This document shows, in pieces, positions 36,244 through 46,078 of a DNA stretch of 64,000 nt; the stretch's first letter is position 1; every line of letters starts with the position of its first letter. The translations under genes and the position numbers were made by a program. Source of the DNA: Endozoicomonas sp. OPT23 (GTDB lineage: Bacteria; Pseudomonadota; Gammaproteobacteria; Pseudomonadales; Endozoicomonadaceae); NCBI RefSeq assembly GCF_009653635.1, contig NZ_PPFD01000002.1:682001-746000 (forward strand), given 5' to 3'. Below the pieces are notes generated by a model. It was not told the DNA's origin. It was given only the letters and a program-made list of their open reading frames with translations, and ran no database searches.

Positions 36244-37218
36244 ATGACCAAGGCACTGGAAATAAAAAATCTGCAAAAGAGCTATGACAATGGCTTTGAA
36301 GCATTGAAAGGAATAAATCTGGAAGTACAGGAAGGTGATTTTTACGCCCTTCTTGGTCCTAATGGCGCGGGCAAATCCACCACCATTGGCATTATTTCAT
36401 CACTGGTTAGAAAGTCATCAGGCCATGTTTCTGTATTTGGGTATGACATTGATTCCGATATGGTGAAAGCCAAGAGGATGCTGGGCGTTGTTCCTCAGGA
36501 ATTCAATTTTAATCAATTTGAAAAAGTTCAGGATATTATCGTTACTCAGGCTGGTTATTACGGTATTCCTGCTGCTGAAGCGAGAAAACGTTCGGAAAAA
36601 TACCTGAAGCAGTTGGGCCTGTGGGATAAACGCAATAATGTATCCAGAATGCTTTCAGGTGGTATGAAACGTCGCCTCATGATTGCACGGGCGCTGATTC
36701 ACAAGCCAAAACTATTGATTCTCGATGAGCCAACCGCAGGTGTTGATATTGAGCTGCGTCGCTCGCTCTGGGATTTTCTGCGTGAAATCAATGAGCAGGA
36801 AGGCACGACCATAATCCTTACTACTCATTACCTTGAAGAAGCTGAACAGCTATGTCGGAACATCGGCATTATCGATAAAGGTGAGATTGTTGAAAATACC
36901 AGTATGAAAAACCTGCTGGGTAAGCTTCAACAGGAAAGCTTTGTGCTTGATCTACGAGAGCCCGTCGCTGATGTGCCCAAATTTGCCGGATACACTGTGC
37001 GTAAAGTGGATGACCTGTCCATTGAAGTCGACGTTGCCAAGAATCAGGGGGTTAACGACCTGTTCCGCCAGCTGAGTGATTACAGCATCAGCGTTGCCAG
37101 TATGCGTAATAAGTCCAATCGTCTTGAAGAATTGTTTGTCAGCCTGACCACTGATACGCCAGTAGAAAAGAGCGTTTCAGAGAACAGCGGAGAAGAGAAA
37201 GGAGAAAGTCAGCCATGA
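36244..37218 (+). CDS. yadG: ABC transporter ATP-binding protein, YadG-like
   Basis: This is the 324-residue ATPase of a two-gene ABC-2 exporter. Walker A is GPNGAGKST (about residues 39-47), the signature is LSGGMKRRLMIARAL, Walker B is LLILDEPTAGVD, and the switch His is in LTTHYLEEAEQL. The C-terminal 100 residues after the nucleotide domain are acidic and weakly conserved. It overlaps the permease gene by 4 bases (ATGA), so the two are translationally coupled. The substrate is unknown; the family includes export systems for drugs and polysaccharides. Confidence 0.93.
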   Translation: MTKALEIKNLQKSYDNGFEALKGINLEVQEGDFYALLGPNGAGKSTTIGIISSLVRKSSGHVSVFGYDIDSDMVKAKRMLGVVPQEFNFNQFEKVQDIIVTQAGYYGIPAAEARKRSEKYLKQLGLWDKRNNVSRMLSGGMKRRLMIARALIHKPKLLILDEPTAGVDIELRRSLWDFLREINEQEGTTIILTTHYLEEAEQLCRNIGIIDKGEIVENTSMKNLLGKLQQESFVLDLREPVADVPKFAGYTVRKVDDLSIEVDVAKNQGVNDLFRQLSDYSISVASMRNKSNRLEELFVSLTTDTPVEKSVSENSGEEKGESQP

Positions 37219-37994
37219 GTGAATGGAAGTATAATCTGGTTGCTTTTAACACCATTTTCAGTCGTGAGATTCGTCGGTTTATGCGAATCTGGCCGCAGAC
37301 TTTGCTGCCGCCGGTCATTACCATGACACTGTATTTTGTTATTTTTGGTGCAGTCATCGGTTCCCGTGTGGGTGAAATGGGTGGTTTTGACTACATGACC
37401 TTCGTCGTGCCGGGTCTGGTTATGATGTCGGTGATCACCAACAGTTTTACCAATGTGGCATCGAGCTTTTTCAGTAACAAGTTTCAGAAAAGTATTGAAG
37501 AGTTGTTGGTTTCACCCGTACCTAACTGGGTCATTCTTGCTGGCTACACCATGGGTGGCGTAGTCCGGGGACTGTATGTTGGTGTTCTGGTCATGCTGCT
37601 GGGCGCATTCTTTATTGAGCTGCAGATTCACCATGTTCTAGTGACGCTTTTGGCGGTATTCCTAACTGCGACCTTGTTTGCGCTGGGTGGCTTTATCAAT
37701 GCTATCTTTGCTGGCAAGTTTGATGATATTGCAATCATCCCGACTTTCGTACTGACGCCTCTGACTTATCTCGGCGGTGTATTCTACTCTGTGGATGTAT
37801 TGCCTGAACCATGGCGCCAGTTGTCCATGCTGAATCCTATTCTGTATCAGGTGAATGCATTCCGTTACGGCATTCTTGGGCAGGACAGCGGCATCAGTAT
37901 TGGCTGGGCCTTTGCAGTGATGACGCTGGCAATCGTGATTCTGGCGGTCTGGGCCTTGCACCTGCTAAGAGTGGGCAAGGGTCTCAGAAGCTAA
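37215..37994 (+). CDS. yadH: ABC transporter permease, YadH-like
   Basis: This 259-residue inner-membrane protein has six predicted hydrophobic segments and the ABC-2 permease pattern (VVPGLVMMSVITNSFTNVASSFF, then PLTYLGGVFYSVDVLPEPW). It forms a homodimeric channel with the YadG-like ATPase encoded directly upstream with a 4-base overlap. queF follows about 90 bases later and may be a separate unit. Confidence 0.93.
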   Translation: MSEWKYNLVAFNTIFSREIRRFMRIWPQTLLPPVITMTLYFVIFGAVIGSRVGEMGGFDYMTFVVPGLVMMSVITNSFTNVASSFFSNKFQKSIEELLVSPVPNWVILAGYTMGGVVRGLYVGVLVMLLGAFFIELQIHHVLVTLLAVFLTATLFALGGFINAIFAGKFDDIAIIPTFVLTPLTYLGGVFYSVDVLPEPWRQLSMLNPILYQVNAFRYGILGQDSGISIGWAFAVMTLAIVILAVWALHLLRVGKGLRS

Positions 37995-38086
37995 AAACTA
38001 AGAAGCCAAGAGCACCGTTAACCTTGCAGTTCTGGCTTGCAGAAGGATAATAGCGAGCCATTATTTTTCACCTTTAGAGCTGTTTG

Positions 38087-38911
38087 ATGAGTGAATTAGT
38101 TAATGCCTCGCCACTAGGCAAGGTCAGTGAATATCAGACTCACTATAACCCTGAACTGCTGTTTCCTATTCCCAGAAAAGAGAAACAGAAGGAACTGGGG
38201 CTGGACCCGGAAGACCTGCCATTTGTTGGCAGCGATGTCTGGTTTGCCTATGAATTGTCCTGGCTGAACAGCAAGGGTAAACCGCTGGCGATGGTGGGTA
38301 GATTTGAACTGCCGTGCAACTCCCCAAGCCTGATCGAATCCAAATCGTTCAAGCTTTATCTGAACAGTTTCAACCAGAGTGCTTTTGATTCCGTTGAGGC
38401 CGTTCAGAATTTAATGGTGAAAGATCTCAGTGCGGCTGCAGGCGCGACCGTCGGCGTAAAGCTGATGACCATTGCCGAGATGGAAAGCTTTGGTTTCCAT
38501 CATGCTGAAGGAGTAGAAGTTGACCAGCTGGATATCAGCATTGACTGCTATGACTACAGTCCTGACTTGCTTCAACGCGCAGAAGGGCAAAAAGAAGAAG
38601 TTCTGGTATCACACCTGCTGAAATCAAACTGCCCGGTTACCGGCCAGCCAGACTGGGGAACCGTTGTCGTAGAGTATAAGGGACAGGCAATTGATCACGA
38701 ATCTTTCCTGCGCTTTATCTGTTCTTTCAGAGGGCATCAGGAGTTTCATGAGCAGTGTGTAGAGCGTGTCTTTACCGAAATTCGGTCACGCTTTGAAATG
38801 GAAGAATTGACGGTCTATGCCCGCTATGTTCGCCGTGGTGGTCTCGATATTAATCCATGGCGCAGTACTCATCAGGCTGAGCAGAAGGATGTTCGCCTGA
38901 TACGACAGTAA
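38087..38911 (+). CDS. queF: NADPH-dependent 7-cyano-7-deazaguanine reductase
   Basis: QueF reduces preQ0 nitrile to preQ1 amine in queuosine tRNA modification. The 274-residue length and two-domain layout match the long gammaproteobacterial type. LIESKSFKLYLNSFNQS is the NADPH/substrate motif, and the catalytic Cys is in LLKSNCPVTGQPDWG, with Asp in the same segment. The ATG at 38087 fits the family; the TTG just before it would add one residue. Other queuosine genes are not in the window. Confidence 0.95.
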   Translation: MSELVNASPLGKVSEYQTHYNPELLFPIPRKEKQKELGLDPEDLPFVGSDVWFAYELSWLNSKGKPLAMVGRFELPCNSPSLIESKSFKLYLNSFNQSAFDSVEAVQNLMVKDLSAAAGATVGVKLMTIAEMESFGFHHAEGVEVDQLDISIDCYDYSPDLLQRAEGQKEEVLVSHLLKSNCPVTGQPDWGTVVVEYKGQAIDHESFLRFICSFRGHQEFHEQCVERVFTEIRSRFEMEELTVYARYVRRGGLDINPWRSTHQAEQKDVRLIRQ

Positions 38912-38969
38912 ACCCGGGCACGGTAGTAAAGACAGTTGGCAGGTCGCAGAAAATCTGCGATTTGCCAGT

Positions 38970-40376
38970 CTAATCTGTCTCTAAAGCTTCTACTTCATAT
39001 TCCAGACTTTTCTCAATACGTTTGCTGGCTTCCTGCAAGCTTTGTAAAATTTCTTTTCTGGACTCGGCATCAATATTGTCCTTATCCATATAGATTGAGA
39101 AACCATTGGTTTCAAAATCCATATAGCCCGGTTTTTCTCCCAGGTTACGTCGGAAATCCAGAACACGATAGCAATGAACGGCACGGTTAAAGCCTTTAAC
39201 AGGTACTTCGCCCTGGTTGTGACAGAGAATGGTGTCTTTCACCAGTGACCATGTTTCGTGGGATATCAGAATCTGGTTAGCGTCAGCCATACTTTCCAGC
39301 CGGCTGGCGAGGTTAACCTCTTTGCCAATCAGGGTGTAGTCCATGCGGTTTTCTGCACCGAAGTTTCCTACTGTGCAATAACCGGTGTTAATGCCCATGC
39401 GAATTTGCAGAGGACGTTCAATGCCTTGCTTTTTCCACTGTTTCCTTAGAATCTTCATATGACGTCGCATAGCGATAGCCATGGAAACGGCCGCCAGTGC
39501 ATCTTTCTTTGGGCCTCGGGTTTTGGGGTCGCCAAAAAAGATCATAATACTGTCACCAACAAACTTATCGATGGTGCCGCCATACTTCAGGGCAATTCGT
39601 GACATCTCGGTAAGATACTGGTTGAGCATATCAGTCAGTGCTTCAGCTTCGAGCTCTTCCGACAGTTCGGTAAAACCTTTGATATCCGAAAAGAAAATAG
39701 TCAGCTTTTTTCTCTGGCTTTCAATCTTAGCGGTCTTTCGGCCAGCAAAAATAGAATGCCAGACTTGAGGGGAAAGGTACTTGGTCAAGTTACTGGCCAG
39801 CATGGTATAGCGCTGTTGTTGTTCGTCGGCCCTGTTTTTCAACTCCATAAACCCGCGCTGCCTCTGTCGTATGACCCAGGCCAGATAAATCATATAAATA
39901 CTGATAAGTACTGCTGCTGAGAATGTCAGTGTCAGTGGCGCTGGCTGCATTAACGGCTGGGGTATCAGGTAAAGGGTGACGCCACCGGAAGCCAGCATCA
40001 GTAAGGGCAAAGCAATAAGTGATACAGGGCCGAAGCGGAGCATACTGCTGTATGAGATCACCATAAACAGCAGCAGAGATGCGATAGGAGGTAAACCGGC
40101 CGCAACAAGAACGCTGCCAAAAATAAGAGCGTCAGCCGATACCGAGAGGCTTTTACTCTTGCCTGGCTTGAAATATTCAACGGCTGAAAACAGCATGGTT
40201 CCAAGGTGAGGGTAAACAGCCAGAAATAAAGCGAATGCTTTCATGTGCTCTGGCAGCGAGTGGTTGAAAATACCGTAGGTGATGCCTATGGCAGAAAGGG
40301 AATAAGCCAGTATCCGTGCAAAATAGTCACGGCTTACAGGGTTGTGCAGGTGTTTTTGAAGATCCAGTCGGCTCAT
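38970..40376 (-). CDS. cyaB: Membrane adenylate cyclase, class III with MASE2-type N-terminus (CyaB-like)
   Basis: This 468-residue protein makes cAMP. The N-terminal 190 residues hold about six membrane segments, as in the MASE2 sensor of Pseudomonas aeruginosa CyaB. The C-terminal class III catalytic domain begins near 215 with IFFSDIKGFTELSEE (metal-binding Asp), then DKFVGDSIMIFFGDP (second Asp) and DYTLIGKEVNLASRLES. A 60-residue tail follows. The length and layout fit CyaB; a guanylate cyclase cannot be excluded from motifs alone. The gene is monocistronic and convergent with queF. A perfect 11-base inverted repeat lies just upstream of its start. Confidence 0.9.
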   Translation of the reverse strand: MSRLDLQKHLHNPVSRDYFARILAYSLSAIGITYGIFNHSLPEHMKAFALFLAVYPHLGTMLFSAVEYFKPGKSKSLSVSADALIFGSVLVAAGLPPIASLLLFMVISYSSMLRFGPVSLIALPLLMLASGGVTLYLIPQPLMQPAPLTLTFSAAVLISIYMIYLAWVIRQRQRGFMELKNRADEQQQRYTMLASNLTKYLSPQVWHSIFAGRKTAKIESQRKKLTIFFSDIKGFTELSEELEAEALTDMLNQYLTEMSRIALKYGGTIDKFVGDSIMIFFGDPKTRGPKKDALAAVSMAIAMRRHMKILRKQWKKQGIERPLQIRMGINTGYCTVGNFGAENRMDYTLIGKEVNLASRLESMADANQILISHETWSLVKDTILCHNQGEVPVKGFNRAVHCYRVLDFRRNLGEKPGYMDFETNGFSIYMDKDNIDAESRKEILQSLQEASKRIEKSLEYEVEALETD

Positions 40377-40402
40377 TTTCTACTGTCGTATAATTAATTA
40401 CA

Positions 40403-40440
40403 TTTAAATGACAGTCCGGTTGTCGATTGTGTCATTTAAA
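40403..40440. promoter_or_regulatory. Perfect 11-base inverted repeat upstream of cyaB
   Basis: TTTAAATGACA (40403-40413) and TGTCATTTAAA (40430-40440) are perfect inverted copies 16 bases apart, starting 27 bases before the cyaB start. It could be an operator or a leader hairpin. The rest of the 334-base gap to ycgN is AT-rich with no gene seen. Confidence 0.45.
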
Positions 40441-40710
40441 AGGCAGGTTATACCAGAGACTATTATTTAATCAAAAATAGTGAAGCAGCTTAGTTTAATG
40501 AAGGGAAAATTAGCTGTTTTTATTTTTGTATATTTCCATTGCAGGTTACGGTATTTTTCGGGGCAAGTGAATTAAATAGTAAGAAAATTCTATTTCTGGG
40601 GAGTTTTTACTCAGGATGGTTGCAAATAAAATAAGATGTTAATAAAAATCAGTTTTATTAGAGAGAATGAATGTATCAGCCAGTTTTACGATGAACTGAC
40701 TGATAAAGTT

Positions 40711-41154
40711 CTAGAGGTTAATCAGCTCAATAAGGTGGTCTTCCCAATCTTCTTCAGCCACTCTGGATTCTTCAATAGCAATTTTTCTGACTGATACTCC
40801 TGAATCATGAATGCTCTGTTTGTTGCCGGAGACCAGGGGGTGCCATTCTCTGAGCGGCTCTCCTTTGGCAATTAAGCGATATGCACAGGTTTCCGGCAAC
40901 CAGTGAAAATCAGGGATATCAGCAACGGTCAGTTTCAAGCATTCAGGCACATGCCGCATTCGTTCAGGATAATTGGAGCACTGGCAGGTTTTTGTATCGA
41001 GTAAGCGGCAGGCAATAGACGTATAAAAAACCTCACCGCTGTCTTCATCTTCCAGCTTATGAAGGCAGCATCGCCCGCAGCCGTCACAAAGGCTTTCCCA
41101 CTGTTCAGAGGTCATCTGATGCAGCGGGACAGTTTCCCAGAATGGTCTACTCAT
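40711..41154 (-). CDS. ycgN: YcgN-family cysteine-cluster protein
   Basis: This 147-residue protein carries the Cys cluster CDGCGRCC (about residues 24-31) and further Cys at 49, 57, 59, 71 and 90, matching the UPF0260/YcgN family, which may bind zinc or an iron-sulfur cluster. The FW-E opening and WLPETCAYRLIAKGEPL are family hallmarks. Its start overlaps the ycgL stop by 4 bases. The rnd-ycgL-ycgN order is common in gammaproteobacteria. Function is not established. Confidence 0.92.
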   Translation of the reverse strand: MSRPFWETVPLHQMTSEQWESLCDGCGRCCLHKLEDEDSGEVFYTSIACRLLDTKTCQCSNYPERMRHVPECLKLTVADIPDFHWLPETCAYRLIAKGEPLREWHPLVSGNKQSIHDSGVSVRKIAIEESRVAEEDWEDHLIELINL

Positions 41155-41453
41155 ACAGGGTCGTTAAAGCTCAGGAACTCGGTGGGCAAATGTTGAATAT
41201 AGTCGTCTTCTTCTTCAGCAGAAGGCATCTGTAGATAGAAACCTTTCTCTTCGATGTCAGTCAATACCTGCTCAGTTTCAGCTCGCGCCAGTTTACGCTC
41301 GGGTGTCAGCAGCATATCCATCACGTGAACTGCAGAACCAAAAACGGTCATTAATGCATCCGGTACCTGTTTCAGCTGGTCTTTCTTGTTGACATAAAGG
41401 TACATTTCATTCTTTTTCGAGCTTTTAAATATAGAAATCAGTTGTCGTGTCAT
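41151..41453 (-). CDS. ycgL: YcgL domain-containing protein
   Basis: This 100-residue protein matches the YcgL (UPF0745) family: a small alpha/beta fold with YLYVNKKDQLKQVPDAL and EKGFYLQMPS. Its function is unknown. It overlaps ycgN by 4 bases and lies 88 bases after rnd, so the three genes are probably one transcript. Confidence 0.92.
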   Translation of the reverse strand: MTRQLISIFKSSKKNEMYLYVNKKDQLKQVPDALMTVFGSAVHVMDMLLTPERKLARAETEQVLTDIEEKGFYLQMPSAEEEDDYIQHLPTEFLSFNDPV

Positions 41454-41540
41454 AGTTTTTTAATGCTTGTCTTATACATTACCTGACCTCGTTAGAGACT
41501 GTGTTGTAGCTCAGCCTCAGGCAGAACAGGTCAAAGAATG

Positions 41541-42689
41541 TTATCGATTTATCTGAGTCTGATGTTCTTTCAGCTCGATTATCAGCGGTTCGGCAACTTC
41601 TGTACGACGCCAGCCCTGAATGCTGTCGGGTACAGCGAAGCGTTTATTGCTCTGCCAGTAGCGTAGAATGGCGCTGGACATTTTGCCGGAAAAAAGAAGC
41701 TCTACAGGAACACCGAGCTGCTCAGACTTGTGACCAAGCCATACCTTGATCAACTTTCCATAGTCTTTAGCGGCTTTTGGCAGAGGCGCGGGCAGCGGCG
41801 CTGGTAGTTGCTCATTCGGTAATGATTTAGCTTGTTCGATCAGTTGAAGAATGATGTCTCCATCGGTGCGAACCATCTTTGGTTTCATATCCTGTATAGC
41901 AGACAATGATTGAATATTGTCTGGGATATGACGGGCGATGAGCCAGAGACTGCTTTTTGGAATAACACGGTTTCTTGGAATGTTACGCTTCCGAGCCTGC
42001 AGTTCGCGATATTCACAGATGTTTTTGAGCACTGCCAACTGACGAGGTCGAAGCTGCCAGTTGCGTTTTACATCTCTCCAGACTTCAGCCGGGTCTATGT
42101 AAAGTGAGCTGGCTTCCATATTGGCACAGTCTTCTTTCAGCCATTGCCATTGAGGTTGCCCATCCAGCTGCTTCTTCATTACTTCGTAAGTTTCCAGCAG
42201 ATGAGTAACGTCCAGCGTCGCATAACTGATCTGGGTTTCAGTCAAGGGACGTTGCAACCAGTCAGAACGAGTCGCATCTTTTGGCAGATCAATGTTCAGC
42301 AGATGTCGCAGAAGGTTCTGATAGCTTAATGAATGGCCAAGACCGGCATAAGAAGCTGCCAGTTGGGAGTCAATCATTGCCGCAGGTTTTACTCCAGTCA
42401 GAATCTGGAACACTTCCAGGTCTTCACTGCAGGCGTGCAGAACTTTCGTTACAGATGTACTGGCTATGACTTCACCGAAGGGCGACCAGTCAGTCACTGA
42501 AAGCGGGTCAATTAAAAATGCTTCCTCGCCAGTCCCTACCTGAACGAGTCCGGGAATGGGGTAGAAGGTATCTGTCCTGATAAATTCGGTATCAAGAGCG
42601 ATCGCATCCAGCTTCAGCCACTTTTTACAGCAGTCCGATAACTGATCGTTGGTCAGGACCCATACCGGATCAGGATGTTCTAAAGGCAT
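41541..42689 (-). CDS. rnd: Ribonuclease D
   Basis: RNase D trims the 3' ends of tRNA precursors and other stable RNAs. The 382-residue protein has the DEDDy exonuclease motifs: ALDTEFIRTDTFYPI (Asp-Glu), the second Asp in HACSEDLEVF and the third in the YATLDVTHLL segment with its Tyr. An HRDC domain with QLAVLKNICEYRELQARKRNIPRNRV follows near residue 215. First gene of rnd-ycgL-ycgN. Confidence 0.94.
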   Translation of the reverse strand: MPLEHPDPVWVLTNDQLSDCCKKWLKLDAIALDTEFIRTDTFYPIPGLVQVGTGEEAFLIDPLSVTDWSPFGEVIASTSVTKVLHACSEDLEVFQILTGVKPAAMIDSQLAASYAGLGHSLSYQNLLRHLLNIDLPKDATRSDWLQRPLTETQISYATLDVTHLLETYEVMKKQLDGQPQWQWLKEDCANMEASSLYIDPAEVWRDVKRNWQLRPRQLAVLKNICEYRELQARKRNIPRNRVIPKSSLWLIARHIPDNIQSLSAIQDMKPKMVRTDGDIILQLIEQAKSLPNEQLPAPLPAPLPKAAKDYGKLIKVWLGHKSEQLGVPVELLFSGKMSSAILRYWQSNKRFAVPDSIQGWRRTEVAEPLIIELKEHQTQINR

Positions 42690-42812
42690 AAGAGACTGTG
42701 CGGGAAATAAAACATCATTATAAAGGGATATAGTCGAATCCCAAACCAGTCTTTCAGAAATGAGGATGTTTATTTTAACAGGGCTGTCAGGCGAGTGGTT
42801 AATGGAACCGTT

Positions 42813-42845
42813 GAAAAGCCACTCACCGGGCAGTGAGTGGCTTTG
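42813..42845 (-). terminator. Terminator of htpX
   Basis: On the minus strand AAAGCCACTCAC pairs with GTGAGTGGCTTT around a 6-base loop, with a short T-rich tail. It begins 6 bases past the htpX stop. Confidence 0.75.
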
Positions 42846-42850
42846 AAGAA

Positions 42851-43741
42851 TCAGCGCATGGACTGAAGAGCCAGAATGCGATCTTCCAGAGGTGGGTGAC
42901 TGGTGAACATGGCCGCCAGACCGCCCTGACCACTTTTACGAATACCAAAGGCTGACATAGTTGCAGGCATGGCACTTGGTGCGTCGTACTCGGAACGCAG
43001 GCGCTCCAGGGCAGCAATCATATCACCACGGCCGGCCAGTTCGGCACCGGCCACATCGGCACGGAACTCACGCTTGCGGGAGAACCACATTACGATGGAG
43101 CTGGCCGCAATACCCAGAATAATCTCGGCAATAAAGCTGACCACATAGAAACCAATACCTGGACCGCTGTTTTCTTCTTCGTCACGACGCAGGAAGCTGT
43201 CTACGGCATAGCCAATAATACGGGCAAAGAACATCACGAAGGTGTTCACGACACCCTGAATAAGGCTGAGTGTCACCATGTCGCCATTGGCTACGTGACC
43301 AATCTCATGACCGATAACGGCGCGAGCTTCTCTCTGGCTGAACCGATCGAGAAGACCCTGACTGACAGCAACCAAGGATGCGTTCTTGTTCCAGCCGGTA
43401 GCAAAAGCATTGGATTCCGGTGATGGGAAAATACCCACTTCCGGCATACCAATGCCGGCTTTTTCAGACAGCTCTCGAACGGTTTCCAGCAGCCATTGCT
43501 CCTGAGCGGTTCTTGGCTGATCAATAATCTGCGTACCGGTTCCCATTTTGGCCATCATTTTTGACAGGAACAGGGATACAAAAGAGCCTGCAAAACCAAA
43601 GACAGCACAGAATACCAGCAGTGAACCGAGGTTCAGTCCCTGGGAGTCCATATAACTGCCAACGCCCAGAATGTTAAGGGTGATACTGGCTACGGCTATG
43701 ACGGCGAGGTTAGTAGCCAGAAACAGCAGGATTCTTTTCAT
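42851..43741 (-). CDS. htpX: Membrane zinc protease HtpX
   Basis: HtpX is an M48 metalloprotease of the inner membrane that degrades misfolded membrane proteins. The 296-residue protein has two N-terminal membrane segments (about 5-25 and 37-58), the zinc motif [10 protein letters not shown] near residue 145 and two more membrane segments around 158-180 and 198-215. The third ligand Glu is in [12 protein letters not shown]. The C-terminal [13 protein letters not shown] is typical. Monocistronic. Confidence 0.95.
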   Translation of the reverse strand: MKRILLFLATNLAVIAVASITLNILGVGSYMDSQGLNLGSLLVFCAVFGFAGSFVSLFLSKMMAKMGTGTQIIDQPRTAQEQWLLETVRELSEKAGIGMPEVGIFPSPESNAFATGWNKNASLVAVSQGLLDRFSQREARAVIGHEIGHVANGDMVTLSLIQGVVNTFVMFFARIIGYAVDSFLRRDEEENSGPGIGFYVVSFIAEIILGIAASSIVMWFSRKREFRADVAGAELAGRGDMIAALERLRSEYDAPSAMPATMSAFGIRKSGQGGLAAMFTSHPPLEDRILALQSMR

Positions 43742-43841
43742 ATCTCAGTGATTACCTTTTATATTTGATGGTCAGAATATGGTGACAGATCGTTGTGATT
43801 TCAATGGTTTAACAAAAGTTTTACAAAATGATGAAACTGGC

Positions 43842-44291
43842 TCAGAGCTCAAAGAGCTTTATACAAAGTTGGTTCACTTCGTCTGTGGTTCCTGATTTCA
43901 GTACCTGTTTCAGCTGCCAGGCCAGACTGGCCTGTTTTCTGCCAATCAGGGCTGGTTTGTTTTCATCGCTGGTCACTTCAACGATCGGCTTGCAGAGTCT
44001 GACAAAGCTCTTTTCAGTTAGCACAACCTCATCGAAACCTTCTGTTCGAACCCGGTCGTGATAACGGATGTAACCTTCGTTCGCTAACCAGATAAAAGCA
44101 TCGAAGCAAGCCTGATGACGACGGCTGGGTATACCAAATTCATCCAGCGGCTCAGCAGGAATAATGTCGTCAACAAACAGGGATGTTAAACGGGGAAAAG
44201 CACCATGAAGGCTGGCCAGAATTCTGGCGCAGTCACGGAAAAAGTCATCTATATGAATATCGGCCATTTGGGGACTTGAAGGGTTTTCCAT
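43842..44291 (-). CDS. Conserved hypothetical protein, winged-helix-like composition
   Basis: I do not recognise a characterised family for this 149-residue soluble protein. It has no signal peptide or membrane segment. The middle (ACFDAFIWLANEGYIRYHDR, then GFDEVVLTEKSFVRL) resembles the helix-strand pattern of a winged-helix fold, but no DNA-binding claim is justified. An internal Met at residue 9 is an alternative start. It lies 40 bases downstream of alaA on the same strand, so co-transcription is likely. Confidence 0.7.
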   Translation of the reverse strand: MENPSSPQMADIHIDDFFRDCARILASLHGAFPRLTSLFVDDIIPAEPLDEFGIPSRRHQACFDAFIWLANEGYIRYHDRVRTEGFDEVVLTEKSFVRLCKPIVEVTSDENKPALIGRKQASLAWQLKQVLKSGTTDEVNQLCIKLFEL

Positions 44292-44330
44292 AAAAGGGAA
44301 GGGCAGTTGCCCTTCCTCCAGTTGCCTTGA

Positions 44331-45545
44331 TTACTGCTTGTATCGGCTGAGGAACCGCTCAAGCTTATCGCCAACCTGTTCAAGGTCTTCAACGCGGGGC
44401 AGGGTGATGATACGCAGGTGATCGGGATCCGGCCAGTTGAAGGCTCGGCCCTGCACCAGCAGGATTTTTTCCTGAATCAGCAGGTCCAGCACCATCTGTT
44501 CATCATCGTGAATGGGATACTTTTTAGGATCCAGCTTAGGGAACACATAGAGTGCGCCCTTGGGTTTGGTGCAGCTGACTCCGGGAATCTGGTTCAGACG
44601 CTCATAGATGACATCGCGCTGTGCCAACAGGCGGCCACCCGGGAGTATCAGATCATTAATGCTCTGATAACCACCAAGCGCCGTTTGAATAGCGTGTTGA
44701 GCTGGTACGTTGGAACAGAGGCGCATTGAGGCCAGCATTTCCAGACCTTCCAGATAATCCCTGGCAATATGCTTGGGACCACTGGCAATCATCCAGCCTG
44801 CTCTGAAGCCTGCTGCACGGTAGGATTTGGACAGGCCGTTGAAGGAAACCATAAAGACATCATCTGCCAGTGATGCCATGGCAATATGTTCAGTACCGTC
44901 ATAGAGAATCTTGTCGTAGATTTCATCAGCGTAAATGATCAGCTGATGCTCTCTGGCAATCTGAATGATTTCTTTCAGTAGTTCTGGTGGATAAACAGCA
45001 CCCGTTGGATTATTCGGGTTGATCACCACAATACCGCGGGTTTTGGCGGTGATTTTGCTGCGGATATCATCAAGATCCGGAAACCAGTCGGCTTGCTCGT
45101 CACAGATATAGTGAACAGCACGACCGCCGGAAAGATTTACTGCAGCCGTCCAGAGCGGATAGTCCGGAGCCGGGATCAGCATTTCATCGCCGTTGTTCAG
45201 CAAACCTTGCATGGCCATCACGACCAGCTCACTGACACCATTACCAATAGTGATGTCTTCCAGCTCAACGCCGGGAAAACCTTTTTGTTGGCAGTAATGC
45301 ATGACTGCCTTTCTCGCCGAGAACAGCCCTTTGGAGTCGGTGTATCCCGCCGATTCGGGCAGGTTTCTGATTACGTCCTGAATGATCTCTTCCGGTGCAT
45401 CAAAGCCAAATTGGGCCGGGTTACCGGTATTCAGTTTGAGAACGCGCTGGCCTTCTTCTTCAAGGCGCTTGGCTTCCCTGAGCACAGGCCCACGGATTTC
45501 ATAACAGACGTTGTCCAGTTTGAGGGACTTCTCGACTTCCTTCAT
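44331..45545 (-). CDS. alaA: Glutamate-pyruvate (alanine) aminotransferase AlaA
   Basis: This PLP-dependent class I aminotransferase makes alanine from pyruvate and glutamate. It has 404 residues. VINPNNPTGAVYP, IYADEIYDKI and the PLP lysine in NGLSKSYRAAGFRAGW are all present, and the opening SLKLDNVCYEIRGPV matches Escherichia coli AlaA (YfbQ). It converts the product of the nearby pyruvate kinase, although the genes are far apart. Confidence 0.93.
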   Translation of the reverse strand: MKEVEKSLKLDNVCYEIRGPVLREAKRLEEEGQRVLKLNTGNPAQFGFDAPEEIIQDVIRNLPESAGYTDSKGLFSARKAVMHYCQQKGFPGVELEDITIGNGVSELVVMAMQGLLNNGDEMLIPAPDYPLWTAAVNLSGGRAVHYICDEQADWFPDLDDIRSKITAKTRGIVVINPNNPTGAVYPPELLKEIIQIAREHQLIIYADEIYDKILYDGTEHIAMASLADDVFMVSFNGLSKSYRAAGFRAGWMIASGPKHIARDYLEGLEMLASMRLCSNVPAQHAIQTALGGYQSINDLILPGGRLLAQRDVIYERLNQIPGVSCTKPKGALYVFPKLDPKKYPIHDDEQMVLDLLIQEKILLVQGRAFNWPDPDHLRIITLPRVEDLEQVGDKLERFLSRYKQ

Positions 45546-45676
45546 GGCGCTTCCACTTCATGGCCGATTTTTCGACCCATTTTATTATTGAGCGTTATTA
45601 TTGAGCGTTCGGGTACAGGAGGGCTCATTATGATAGTTTTAAGCGTTTACTGCACTGCCTAAACAAGAGAAAGTCC

Positions 45677-46069
45677 ATGAAAATCAATAAAACAGAAGCC
45701 CAGTGGCGGGAACAGCTCTCTGATGAGCAATATCAGGTTTGTCGTGAAAAAGGCACCGAGCGACCTTTTACCGGTGAGTATGTGCATTTTGATGATAAAG
45801 GCGCTTACCGCTGTGTCTGCTGTCAGCAGGTACTTTTTGAATCCATCACCAAGTTTGATGCGGGTTGTGGCTGGCCCAGTTTCTGGGAAGTGGCTGATAA
45901 GAAGGCTGTTACTTTTGTGGAAGACAAGAGCCACGGGATGGAGCGAACCGAAGTGCTTTGCTCATCGTGTGATGCTCATCTTGGTCATGTCTTCCCGGAT
46001 GGCCCGGAACCCACAGGGTTGCGTTATTGCATGAATTCCGTGGCACTCAGTTTTACTGATAAAGAATAA
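45677..46069 (+). CDS. msrB: Peptide-methionine (R)-S-oxide reductase MsrB
   Basis: MsrB repairs methionine R-sulfoxide in oxidised proteins. The 130-residue protein has two zinc-binding pairs (CVCC and CSSC), the substrate motif [16 protein letters not shown] and the catalytic Cys in [11 protein letters not shown]. There is no signal peptide, so it is cytoplasmic. It is divergent from alaA. Confidence 0.95.
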   Translation: MKINKTEAQWREQLSDEQYQVCREKGTERPFTGEYVHFDDKGAYRCVCCQQVLFESITKFDAGCGWPSFWEVADKKAVTFVEDKSHGMERTEVLCSSCDAHLGHVFPDGPEPTGLRYCMNSVALSFTDKE

Positions 46070-46078
46070 AGGCAACTC

